The position numbers and the translations under genes are program-made. DNA of 20,047 nt from DASVXQ01 sp046727955. GTDB lineage: Bacteria > Actinomycetota > CALGFH01. The stretch lies in contig JBKPDO010000234.1 of the NCBI GenBank assembly GCA_046727955.1, positions 1 to 20,047 on the forward strand, given 5' to 3'. The notes beneath the pieces were generated by a model. That model saw only the letters and a list, made by a program, of their open reading frames with translations, made no database searches and was not told the DNA's origin. Below, piece after piece: positions 14,227 to 20,047 of the stretch; within the stretch, counting starts at the first letter, position 1; each line of letters opens with the position of its first letter.

Positions 14227-14796
14227 TCAGGCGTCGCGCAGCCGCAGCAGCAGCCCGCCGGCGAGGAGCGCCGCCGCGGCCCATGCGGCGAGCACGCCGA
14301 GACCCGCCCATGGGCTGATGGGCAGGCCGCGGAGGTTGGTGGTGGCCTGGATGGCGAGCCCGGCCGTCATCGGCCCGAGCTGCTTCAGGTGGCGCTGCCA
14401 GTGCGGGTCGGTGACCAGCTGGGCGATGATCGGGAAGAGGTAGAGCAGGCCGAGCACGACCCCGATGGCCGCCGCGGAGTCCCGCACGGCGGTGGCGGCG
14501 CCGAGGCTGAGCAGGGCGATCAGCGCGAGGTAGAGGACTGAGCCGGCGGCGGCGGGCAGCGTCGGCCCGTCGGCCCGGCGAACGCGCCCACGAGGCTCTG
14601 CTCGATGGACAGGCGCGGCCAGGCGGTCGAGCAGCTCGGCGCGTCCGACCAGCGGGGCACCGGCCGGCGATGGGGCCGGTCCGAGGCCGCTTGGGCGCGG
14701 CTGCGGTGCTGGGATGTCCAGCTGGATACGGTCCAGGCGGGTGCCATGGGGGACCAGCAGCTGGACTTGGAGGTTGCCGTAGCGGATCGCGGTCAT
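14227..14796 (-). pseudogene. Chimeric ORF: start of an unknown regulator-like protein joined to the C-terminus of an ABC-2 permease
   Basis: The minus-strand frame encodes 189 residues. Residues 1-60 (MTAIRYGNLQVQLLVPHGT, then PLVGRAELLDRLAA) resemble the start of an AAA/NB-ARC-type regulator: the LVGRxELLDRL block usually precedes a P-loop, which is missing. After a low-quality linker (about 60-80), residues 80-189 match the last third of an ABC-2 permease: AAGSVLYLALIALLSLGAATAVRDSAAAIG, YLFPIIAQLVTDPHWQRHL, GPMTAGLAIQATT, WAGLGVLAAWAAAALLAGGLLLRLRDA. The permease part has about three membrane segments and ends naturally. Neither half is complete, so I call it a deletion fusion. Its permease family appears to differ from that of the truncated permease at 16934, though this is not certain. 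Confidence 0.6.
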
Positions 14797-14840
14797 GGTG
14801 GGTCCTCCAACGCCTGGACCGGTCGGCGCACTAGCAACCC

Positions 14841-14861
14841 CTTAGACGTCGTTTCGCTCCC
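14841..14861 (+). repeat. Left terminal inverted repeat
   Basis: This 21-nt copy begins CTTAGACGTCG and is inverted relative to 18008-18028 with a single mismatch at its third base. It lies 45 bp upstream, on the minus strand, of the chimeric remnant's start at 14796. Confidence 0.8.
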
Positions 14862-14992
14862 TTCGGCTGTCTGGGTAAGGCCGAGAGATGTGGCGGGCTT
14901 GTGCGATGGAGGAGATAGCGGCGGCCCTGCACGCGCTCTGCGGTGAGCCGGCCGCGAAGCTGGCCTCGCCGACGGCGGATCGTGGCGTCGGC

Positions 14993-15023
14993 TTGACCTT
15001 CCAGCCGCTGTCAGGTCCAGACT
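14993..15023 (+). promoter_or_regulatory. MerR-type promoter with 19-bp spacer and internal dyad
   Basis: A -35 TTGACC (14993-14998) and a -10-like CAGACT (15018-15023) are separated by 19 bp, the stretched spacing typical of promoters activated by MerR-family proteins. The dyad GACCT (14995-14999) / AGGTC (15013-15017) lies between them, where a MerR dimer binds. The -10 lies 7 bp before ATG 15030, so the transcript would be leaderless. Confidence 0.55.
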
Positions 15024-15029
15024 CGAAGC

Positions 15030-15988
15030 ATGGACGAGAACGACCGGGTGCTGCTGACCATAGGACAGTTGGCGCGTCGTAGTGGACAGTCGGCACGCAC
15101 GATCCGGTTCTGGTCGGATGCGGGTGTGCTGATGCCGGTGGGGCGCTCCGGCGGCGGTTACCGGCTCTACGACGCGGAGGGTGTCGCCCGCTTGGAGCTG
15201 GTGGCCACCCTGCGGGAACTGGGACTGGGACTGGCGGACGTCCGGCGCGTGCTGGACGAGCAGGCCAGCGTCGCCGAGGTGGCCGCCGCGCACGTCCAGG
15301 CGCTGGATGTGCAGATCCGCATCCTGCGGCTGCGCCGTGCGGTGCTGTCCACGGTGGCCAGACGTGGCCCAAGCACGGAGGAGATGGCGCTGATGAACCG
15401 GCTGGCGCGGCTGTCCGCGCGCGGACGCAAACAGCTTGTCGATGGCTTCCTGGATGGGGTGTTCGGCGGCATCGACGCCGCCCCGGGCCTCGAAGACCAC
15501 TTCCGGCAGGCAATCCCGGACCTGCGGACGACCCCAGTCCCGAGCAGGTGGACGCGTGGGTGGAGCTGGCCGAACTCCTACAGGATCCGGCCTTCCGCCG
15601 CCGTGCGCGGGCGTTGGCGCAGTACAGCGCCGCGCAGGTGGGACCGGGCGGCGCCGGCGAGGACGCGACGTTGGACGCCACCGGCTTCGCCGTCCGGGTC
15701 GCCGAGCGTGCGGGAGCGGCGCTTCGCCGTGGGGTGGATCCGGCGTCGGCTGAAGCCGCTTAGGTGCTGTCGGACATCCTCGGGCACGGTCCCGCCGCCC
15801 GCCAGTGGGCGCAACGGCTGCTGGAGCTGGAGGACGTCTTCACCGATCCTCCGGAACGGTATTGGCAGCTGGTGGCCGTCATCAACGGCTGGCCGCCGTT
15901 CCCCAGCGACGTTCCCGATCTCGACCAGGTCACCGAGGCACTGCGCGCACATGCCTGGGTCATCGCGGCGCTGCGGGCGCACGGCTGA
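15030..15988 (+). pseudogene. MerR-family regulator gene with a frameshift and an in-frame TAG
   Basis: The first 165 codons encode a standard MerR protein: LTIGQLARRSGQSARTIRFWSDAG, then GYRLYDAEGVARLELVATLRELGLGLADVRRVL, a coiled helix (about 85-110) and the start of an effector domain. Near 15524 one base seems to be missing. The continuation DDPSPEQVDAWVELAELLQD is in another frame up to TAG 15761, and after that stop the same frame resumes with LSDILGHGPAARQWAQRLLELEDVF to TGA 15988. Actinobacterial homologues of about 320 residues contain all these pieces. Without correction the 15030 frame runs on and joins the ABC ATPase in frame. The gene is either decayed or affected by sequencing error. 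It probably once controlled the ABC operon that follows. Confidence 0.75.
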
Positions 15989-15998
15989 GGGGGACCAC

Positions 15999-16937
15999 GT
16001 GGTTGCGATCGCTGTGCGCGGGTTGAGCAAGCGTTTCGGGTCGGTGCATGCCGTGGACGGGCTGACCTTCGAGGTCCCCTCAGGGAAGGTGACCGGCTTC
16101 CTGGGTCCCAATGGGGCGGGCAAGACGACCACCCTGCGCATGATACTGGGGCTGGTGCGCCCGACCGCGGGCGAGGCGTTGATCGGTGGCCGACGCTACG
16201 ACCAGTTGACGCGGCCGCGCCGGATGGTGGGCGCGGTGCTGGAGGCCGGCGGCGTGTATCCCGGCCGGCGGGGACGTGACCACCTGCGCGTGGGGGCCCA
16301 GGTGATCGGGGTGCCCGACAGCCGGGTGGACGAGGTGCTGGAGCAGGTGGATCTGCAGGCCGCCGCGAACCGGCGGGTGGGTGGCTACTCGCTGGGGATG
16401 CGCCAGCGGTTGTGCCTGGCCGAGGCGCTGCTGGGCGACCCGCAGGTCCTCGTCCTTAACGAGCCCGGCAACGGTCTGGACCCCGCCGGCATGGCGTGGC
16501 TGCGCGGCCTGCTGCGCCGCCTGGCCGGAGGGGGGCGGACCGTCCTGGTGTCCAGCCACGTGCTGGCCGAGGTGGCGCAGACCGTCGACCGGGTGGTCAT
16601 CGTCCACCAGGGCCGCCTGCGGTTCGCCGGGACGCTGCCGCAGCTTGCCACGTCGGTGGTGTCGGTCCGGACCGCCCAGGCGGTGCGGCTGCGCGCCGCC
16701 CTGCTCCGCAACGGCCGCCACGTCGCGGTGACCGGCGACACCACGCCTGATGTGCGCGGCACCAGCGCCGAGGAGATCGGCCGCATCGCCGCCGACGAGG
16801 GGGTCACGCTGTCGGGGCTGACCGAGGGCGGCACCTCGCTGGAGGCGGCCTTCCTCCGCCTGACCAGCGACGACCACCCACCCCCGCCGGACCAGACGCC
16901 GGCGCCCCTGGACGCGCTGAAAGGATCGGCACGATGA
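15999..16937 (+). CDS. ABC transporter ATP-binding protein
   Basis: This 312-residue ATPase of the ABC-2/CcmA type belongs to the MerR-controlled operon. GTG 15999 has GAGGGGG just upstream (15987-15993). Motifs are Walker A GPNGAGKTT (36-44), Q-loop region VLEAGGVYPGRRGRDHLRVG, signature YSLGMRQRLCLAEALLGDP (130-148), Walker B VLVLNEPGNGLDP (150-162) and H-loop VLVSSHVLAEV. The Walker B aspartate is replaced by Asn154, one G-to-A change from the usual codon; the catalytic Glu155 remains. This could weaken Mg-ATP binding. The same frame is open from 15030 only because of the frameshift in the MerR gene. The stop overlaps the permease start (ATGA). Confidence 0.88.
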   Translation: MVAIAVRGLSKRFGSVHAVDGLTFEVPSGKVTGFLGPNGAGKTTTLRMILGLVRPTAGEALIGGRRYDQLTRPRRMVGAVLEAGGVYPGRRGRDHLRVGAQVIGVPDSRVDEVLEQVDLQAAANRRVGGYSLGMRQRLCLAEALLGDPQVLVLNEPGNGLDPAGMAWLRGLLRRLAGGGRTVLVSSHVLAEVAQTVDRVVIVHQGRLRFAGTLPQLATSVVSVRTAQAVRLRAALLRNGRHVAVTGDTTPDVRGTSAEEIGRIAADEGVTLSGLTEGGTSLEAAFLRLTSDDHPPPPDQTPAPLDALKGSAR

Positions 16938-17197
16938 CCGTCCTGCTCGGCAACGAGCTACTCAAGCTGCGGACCATCCGCAGCCCGTGGCTGCTGCTGG
17001 CCGCCGCGCAAGGCATCATCGTCGCCGGCATCAGCGCCATGATGACCGGAGCGGACCCCAACCAGGCCACCACGACCAGCATGGCGCTGGGCACACCCGC
17101 CGGGATGGTCTCGCTGTTCACCCTGGTGCTCGGCATCACCGCGGTGGCCGGCGAGTATCGGCAACGGACGATCACCAGCACGTACCTGGCCACCCCA
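16934..17197 (+). pseudogene. ABC-2 permease gene, N-terminal 88 codons only
   Basis: ATG 16934 overlaps the ATPase stop. It encodes a typical permease start: LLGNELLKLRTIRSPWLLLAAAQGIIVAGISAMM, then GMVSLFTLVLGITAVAGEYRQRTITSTYLATP, with about two membrane helices and the conserved EYRxRTITxTYL motif. At about 17197 the similarity stops, and the next bases are the 3' part of a minus-strand transposase gene. The open frame continues to 18028 only as antisense of that gene. The transporter is therefore broken, losing about two thirds of the permease. Confidence 0.8.
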
Positions 17198-17980
17198 GGC
17201 CAGCAGCACGAACGCAAACCACCGCTCCGAGTCCCTGTCCCAGCGCACCCCAAGCCGCCGGTAGCACGACAGCCACGACAACGTCCGCTCGACCCGCCAC
17301 CGGTGCCGGCCCAGCCGGGTCGAGGACTCTACCCCACGCCGCGCGATCCGCGCGGTGATCCCACGCCGGCGCAGGTACGCCCGGTTGGCCGCATGGTCGT
17401 AGGCCTTGTCGGCGTCGACCTTGCCGGGCCGGCAGCGCCGCCGTCCCGACCGCGTGCCCGCCGTGCGCACCGCGGGCACGTCGTCCGGCAGTGCTTGGAA
17501 CAGCAGGGTGTCGTTGACGTTGGCAGCCGTCACCGCCGCGGTCAGCGGCAGGCCGTGCCGCTCGCTGACCAGGTGAATCTTGGATCCGGGCTTGCCACGA
17601 TCGACGGGATTTGCGCCGACGTGGTCCCCCCCGTTTGGCGCGCACGCTGGCGGAGTCCACGCTGGCGCGCGACCAGTCCAGCCGGCCGGCCAGCCCGAGG
17701 CGGTCGAGGACCTCAAGGTGGAGCTGGTCGAACACGCCGGCGGTGGCCCACTGGTCCAGGGGCGCCAGGCGGTGGATGCCGAGCCGCAGCCGAGCTCCTT
17801 GGCGGGCAGGAGGGCCCAGGGAGTGGAGGTGCGGGCCATGAACACCAGCGCGGCCAAGCAGTTGCGGTCGGGGATGGTGCGGTGCCGGCCGCCGTAGGGT
17901 GGGCGGGGTGGGGGTGGCAGCAGGGGTTCGACGAGCGCCCTCAGGTCGTCGGGGACGAGCTTCTCAACGAGGCTGGTCAT
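17196..17980 (-). pseudogene. IS5-family transposase, two frameshifts and a truncated C-terminus
   Basis: ATG 17980 starts TSLVEKLVPDDLRALVEPLLPPPPR, typical of IS5 transposases (two further in-frame ATGs lie upstream). After ALLPAKELGCGSASTAW the frame must change (about 17772) to read LDQWATAGVFDQLHLEVLDRLG, then DWSRASVDSASVRAKRGG. It must change back at a run of seven C (17626-17632) to continue DHVGANPVDRGKPGSKIHL and then KAYDHAANRAYLRRRGI. The WRVERTLSWLSCYRRLGVRWDRD DDE-domain end is present, with the SVD and VERTLSW motifs visible. The protein breaks off in FAFVLLAW, a few residues before the usual end, where permease sequence begins. Some IS5 relatives use programmed frameshifting, but two shifts plus truncation suggest inactivity. 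Confidence 0.8.
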
Positions 17981-18007
17981 GGCGCGGATCATGCCATATC
18001 CCACCAA

Positions 18008-18028
18008 GGGAGCGAAACGACGTCTTAG
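18008..18028 (-). repeat. Right terminal inverted repeat
   Basis: This copy reads GGGAGCGAAACGACGTCTTAG on the plus strand and matches 14841-14861 in inverse orientation at 20 of 21 positions. It lies 28 bp upstream of the transposase start (17980). Its outer TTA also forms the TAA stop codon of the neighbouring membrane-protein gene. Confidence 0.8.
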
Positions 18029-19341
18029 CTTGCGTTAACCCTTCCCGGTAACTTGGCTAGGTTGGGATGTGGCTGTTTGTGCCGCTGTTTACCGACGGGT
18101 GCCGGGTAGAGGTACGGCCCTTGGGGCGGCCGCAGCCATAGCGAGACTGCTGTGGGCTCCATCGTCTGGTGGACCACGGCAAGCAGCTCGGCGGTCAGCG
18201 TGTCCAGGTCGACCTGCTCGCGCAGGCGGACGCTGAACGCCTCGATGGTCTTGGCCGCGTCGTAGCGGCGCCGGTTGAAGCGCCGGTCGACCACCTCCTG
18301 GACCTGATGGCGGGCTGGCTGGAACACCGCCGCCACGGCCAGGGTCGCCACCGCCACGGCCAGGCTGGACCGGCCCCGCCCCAGCGCCTGCCCCAGCAGC
18401 AGGACCGCACCGGTGTAGCCGAGCCCGAGGATGGCGCTGAGCAGGCCGTAGACGATGGTGCGGTTGATGATGCGGTCGATGGCGTACAGCCGGTACTTGA
18501 AGATCGCGACCGCCACGGCCACCGGCATCGCGACCGCCGCCACCACCAGCACGGCCATCGCGATCTGGTCGGTGGGCAGGTTTGGATCGAAGCCGAAGAA
18601 CTGCAGGCCCAAGCCGACCGGCACCAACGCGGTCGCGTAGGCGAACCACTTCAGCTGCTGGCGCGCCTGGCCGCGGGCGCTGCGCAGGCGCAGCAGCACC
18701 GACCCCACCGACGCGAGCAGGACCGCGAACAGCACGAAGAACGCCACCAGAAACAGCGGGGTCAGAATGGCCTGCAGGGCGGCACCGACCTGGGCGGGGC
18801 TGCGGATGCCGAGGTTGCCGATGGGACGGGGATCCGTAATCGCGGCCGGCACCAAGGCCGCGCCAGCCACCAGGCCCGCCCACAGCACCGCCCGCCAGCG
18901 GGCCGACGGCAGCCGGCCGTCGGGGAACAGCAAGAACAGCAGAGCGATCCCCAGCTCGAAAAGCAGCACCATCGTCACGTACAGCAATGCCATGGAGATA
19001 GCGGCGGGCAGCGACCCGGGATGGGCAAGCAGCCCGTAGGCGGCATAGCCGAAGCAGAACTGCTGCAGCGCCCAGACCAGCGCGGTCGCGCCCATGATCC
19101 AGCCGATCGGGTTGGCCGGGCGGCGCGCGGCCAGCAGCCCACCCGTCAGCGACCACACCCCGATCGCCGCCGACAGCGCCGCCTCGCCGGGCAGGCCCAT
19201 GACGGGGTCCTCTGGTCGGCCGGCAAGTCGCTGCAGGACCAGCCCCGAGACCGTGAGCGCCACGTACAGGCCCGGGAGAAGCCAGGCGAAGCGGGCGCGA
19301 CGCCCCGTGGTGACGCCGTTGGCTGCCAGGGGCGCGGACAT
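18025..19341 (-). CDS. Multi-pass membrane protein resembling the sensor part of actinobacterial histidine kinases
   Basis: This 438-residue protein has about nine to ten predicted membrane segments, among them FAWLLPGLYVALTVSGLVL, AALSAAIGVWSLTGGLLAARR, ALLYVTMVLLFELGIALLFLLFPDG, FLVAFFVLFAVLLASVGSVLL and AVAMPVAVAVAIFKYRLY. A cytoplasmic tail follows: DRIINRTIVYGL, FQPARHQVQEVVDRRFNRRRYDAAKTIEAFSVRL, LDTLTAELLAVVHQTMEPTAVSLWL. This layout is common in actinobacterial integral membrane sensor proteins, but no kinase or GAF catalytic domain is present. ATG 19341 has AAGG at about 5 bp; GTG 19359 is an alternative. Its TAA stop coincides with the terminal repeat of the mobile segment, so the last residues may have been altered by insertion. 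Signal and partner are unknown. Confidence 0.75.
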   Translation of the reverse strand: MSAPLAANGVTTGRRARFAWLLPGLYVALTVSGLVLQRLAGRPEDPVMGLPGEAALSAAIGVWSLTGGLLAARRPANPIGWIMGATALVWALQQFCFGYAAYGLLAHPGSLPAAISMALLYVTMVLLFELGIALLFLLFPDGRLPSARWRAVLWAGLVAGAALVPAAITDPRPIGNLGIRSPAQVGAALQAILTPLFLVAFFVLFAVLLASVGSVLLRLRSARGQARQQLKWFAYATALVPVGLGLQFFGFDPNLPTDQIAMAVLVVAAVAMPVAVAVAIFKYRLYAIDRIINRTIVYGLLSAILGLGYTGAVLLLGQALGRGRSSLAVAVATLAVAAVFQPARHQVQEVVDRRFNRRRYDAAKTIEAFSVRLREQVDLDTLTAELLAVVHQTMEPTAVSLWLRPPQGPYLYPAPVGKQRHKQPHPNLAKLPGRVNAS

Positions 19342-19836
19342 GGAGCCTTGCCGGCTCACCGAGGATCCTTCGATGCGCGCGTGCGGCCTGGCCGCCGGCG
19401 ACTCGGTCGGAATCTGTGGCTGTGGCCCTGCATGATGCGGCGACCTTCCTTGATTGAGCAGCCCTGGTTGAGCAGACCCCACGGGCCGGGCCTGTCCTGC
19501 TTCATTGACATCGACATGATGCGTTCTGGGCGTTCCCAGATCGTTACGAACTACGTTACGGAGCCACACACCGGGCAGTCAGCGCCGGTCGCCACCCTAT
19601 GGTCTCTGGTGACCTACTCCGAGCGGGACTGGAGCGCCTACCTCGCCGCACGCGCCGATGACGCACGCCATGAAGAATCTGAGGCGGGACGAAGTCCCAT
19701 CGCTCTCCTCAAGCCTCGAGGAGAGTGACCCGTCTTGCGAATCGCTGACTACGACCGAGGAGCAGCCCGGTTTTGTCGTAGGTGGCGGGTATCTTCGCCG
19801 AACCGATCACGGCACGGGTGAGGAAAGGAAGCCGCC
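19342..19836. other. Intergenic region with repeats and hairpins
   Basis: There is no convincing gene between the divergent membrane protein and VOC genes. Contents noted are a TCTGGG/CCCAGA hairpin (19525-19540), a direct repeat CGTTACG (19542-19548 and 19554-19560), and two hairpins at 19686-19725 listed separately. A TATCTT-like -10 lies at about 19789, upstream of the VOC gene. Short open frames here lack ribosome binding sites and family resemblance. Confidence 0.45.
19686..19725. other. Tandem hairpins upstream of the VOC gene
   Basis: GGGAC-GAA-GTCCC (about 19687-19698) is followed at once by CTCTCCTC (19703-19710), a 7-nt loop and GAGGAGAG (19718-19725), a perfect 8-bp stem. There is no U-tract on either strand. 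It could be a leader structure, a weak terminator or a site for a regulator. Confidence 0.4.
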
Positions 19837-20047
19837 ATGCTGCGTGGCATCAGCACCGTGAACCTGTGGGCCGACGACCTGCCGGCGGCGACCCGCTGGT
19901 ACACCCAGCTGCTGGGCGTCGAACCGTACTTCACCAGCGAGGCCGCCGGGCGCGGGCCGGGCTACGTCGAGTTCCGCATCGGCGACTACCAGCACGAGCT
20001 GGGCATCATCGACCGGCGGTTCGCCCCGCCCGGGCTTGCCGCAGGCC
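19837..20047 (+). CDS. VOC (glyoxalase/bleomycin resistance-type) superfamily protein, partial
   Basis: The start of a VOC-fold protein is cut by the window end after 70 codons. ATG 19837 has AAGGA at 19825-19829. The sequence ISTVNLWADDLPAATRWYTQLLGVEPYF, then GYVEFRIGDYQHELGIIDRRF, matches the first beta-alpha-beta-beta-beta module of small VOC proteins, with the characteristic WYxxLLGVEP turn. VOC proteins include metal-dependent dioxygenases, isomerases and drug-binding proteins, and the subfamily cannot be told from this fragment. Confidence 0.88.
   Translation, partial: MLRGISTVNLWADDLPAATRWYTQLLGVEPYFTSEAAGRGPGYVEFRIGDYQHELGIIDRRFAPPGLAAG

Larger units (their letters stand above)
14841..18028. 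mobile_element. Candidate IS5-type element with passenger genes, bounded by inverted repeats
   Basis: CTTAGACGTCGTTTCGCTCCC (14841-14861) is repeated in inverted orientation at 18008-18028 with one mismatch in 21. If the element proper runs from GACG to CGTC (14845-18024), it is flanked by direct TTA repeats (14842-14844 and 18025-18027), the 3-bp TNA type known for a subgroup of the IS5 family. Inside lie a MerR gene, an ABC ATPase, a truncated permease and a damaged transposase whose 5' end is next to the right repeat. The sequences just inside the two repeats differ, as expected for the two ends of one IS. The transposase side next to the permease (17196) has no terminal repeat of its own. 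Alternatives are two partly deleted ISs in inverse orientation, or an inversion. Confidence 0.5.

Noticed and set aside
15030..16937. A genuine MerR-ABC ATPase fusion protein
   Set aside because: The middle 160 codons are out of frame with clearly conserved MerR effector sequence, and the ATPase has its own GTG start with a ribosome binding site.
18169..19728. Long plus-strand open frame of 519 codons
   Set aside because: It is antisense to the membrane protein gene, has Gln/Arg/His-rich composition typical of shadows in GC-rich DNA, and shows no family resemblance or ribosome binding site.
19658..19861. Small plus-strand open frame upstream of the VOC gene
   Set aside because: It overlaps the VOC start, runs through hairpins, lacks a ribosome binding site and resembles nothing.
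1..20047. tRNA, rRNA or CRISPR array
   Set aside because: I saw no T-loop plus acceptor combination, no rRNA-like conserved stretch and no regularly spaced repeats. The only tandem repeats are within the PadR coding sequence.

Overview
The window is very GC-rich (roughly 70%), with strong GC bias at third codon positions, GTG starts and GGAGG-type ribosome binding sites. Gene families are typical of Actinomycetota: an XdhC-like protein, a CGNR/ABATE regulator, DrrAB-type ABC exporters, mycobacterial-type VapBC, DUF2293, DUF2255 and a BREX-type DUF2791 ATPase. The most likely source is a soil-type, poorly characterised actinobacterium. The species cannot be named from the sequence alone.

Layout. 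1-251 (minus): remnant that looks like a glycolate-oxidase GlcD piece joined in frame to an epimerase piece. 440-1998 (plus): aat (N-end rule leucyl/phenylalanyl transferase) and an XdhC/CoxI protein. 1999-2535: gene-free stretch with several strong hairpins, one of them terminator-like on the minus strand. 2536-3711: ADP-ribosylglycohydrolase-like protein, convergent with a CGNR regulator (3772-4320, minus). 4594-5671: palindrome, promoter and an AcoR/Fis-type regulator that has lost its sensor domain. 5816-8563: PadR regulator with an RGG-rich tail, ABC ATPase and ABC-2 permease, forming a classical self-regulated drug-efflux operon. 8565-10119 (minus): DUF2255 and DUF2293 proteins. 10272-10927: VapBC toxin-antitoxin pair.

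11006-14135 is the most interesting part: a tightly overlapping three-gene operon. It encodes an unknown protein with a helical N-terminus, a DUF2791-like protein whose Walker motifs are degenerate, and an intact DUF2791 (BREX-type) ATPase. There is no helicase, methylase or PglZ beside it, so it may be a compact undescribed defence-like module or the remains of a larger one.

14227-18028 is a rearranged region. A chimeric ABC-permease remnant is followed by a segment bounded by near-perfect 21-bp inverted repeats and TTA direct repeats. The segment holds a MerR-regulated ABC operon (regulator frameshifted and interrupted by TAG, permease truncated) and a damaged IS5-type transposase. It may be an IS that picked up passenger genes. 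Beyond it are a multi-pass membrane protein (18025-19341, minus) and the start of a VOC/glyoxalase protein (19837 to the window end).

A recurring theme is in-frame chimeras, internal domain losses and frameshifts. This could reflect real genome decay or assembly and sequencing errors, and raw reads should settle which.
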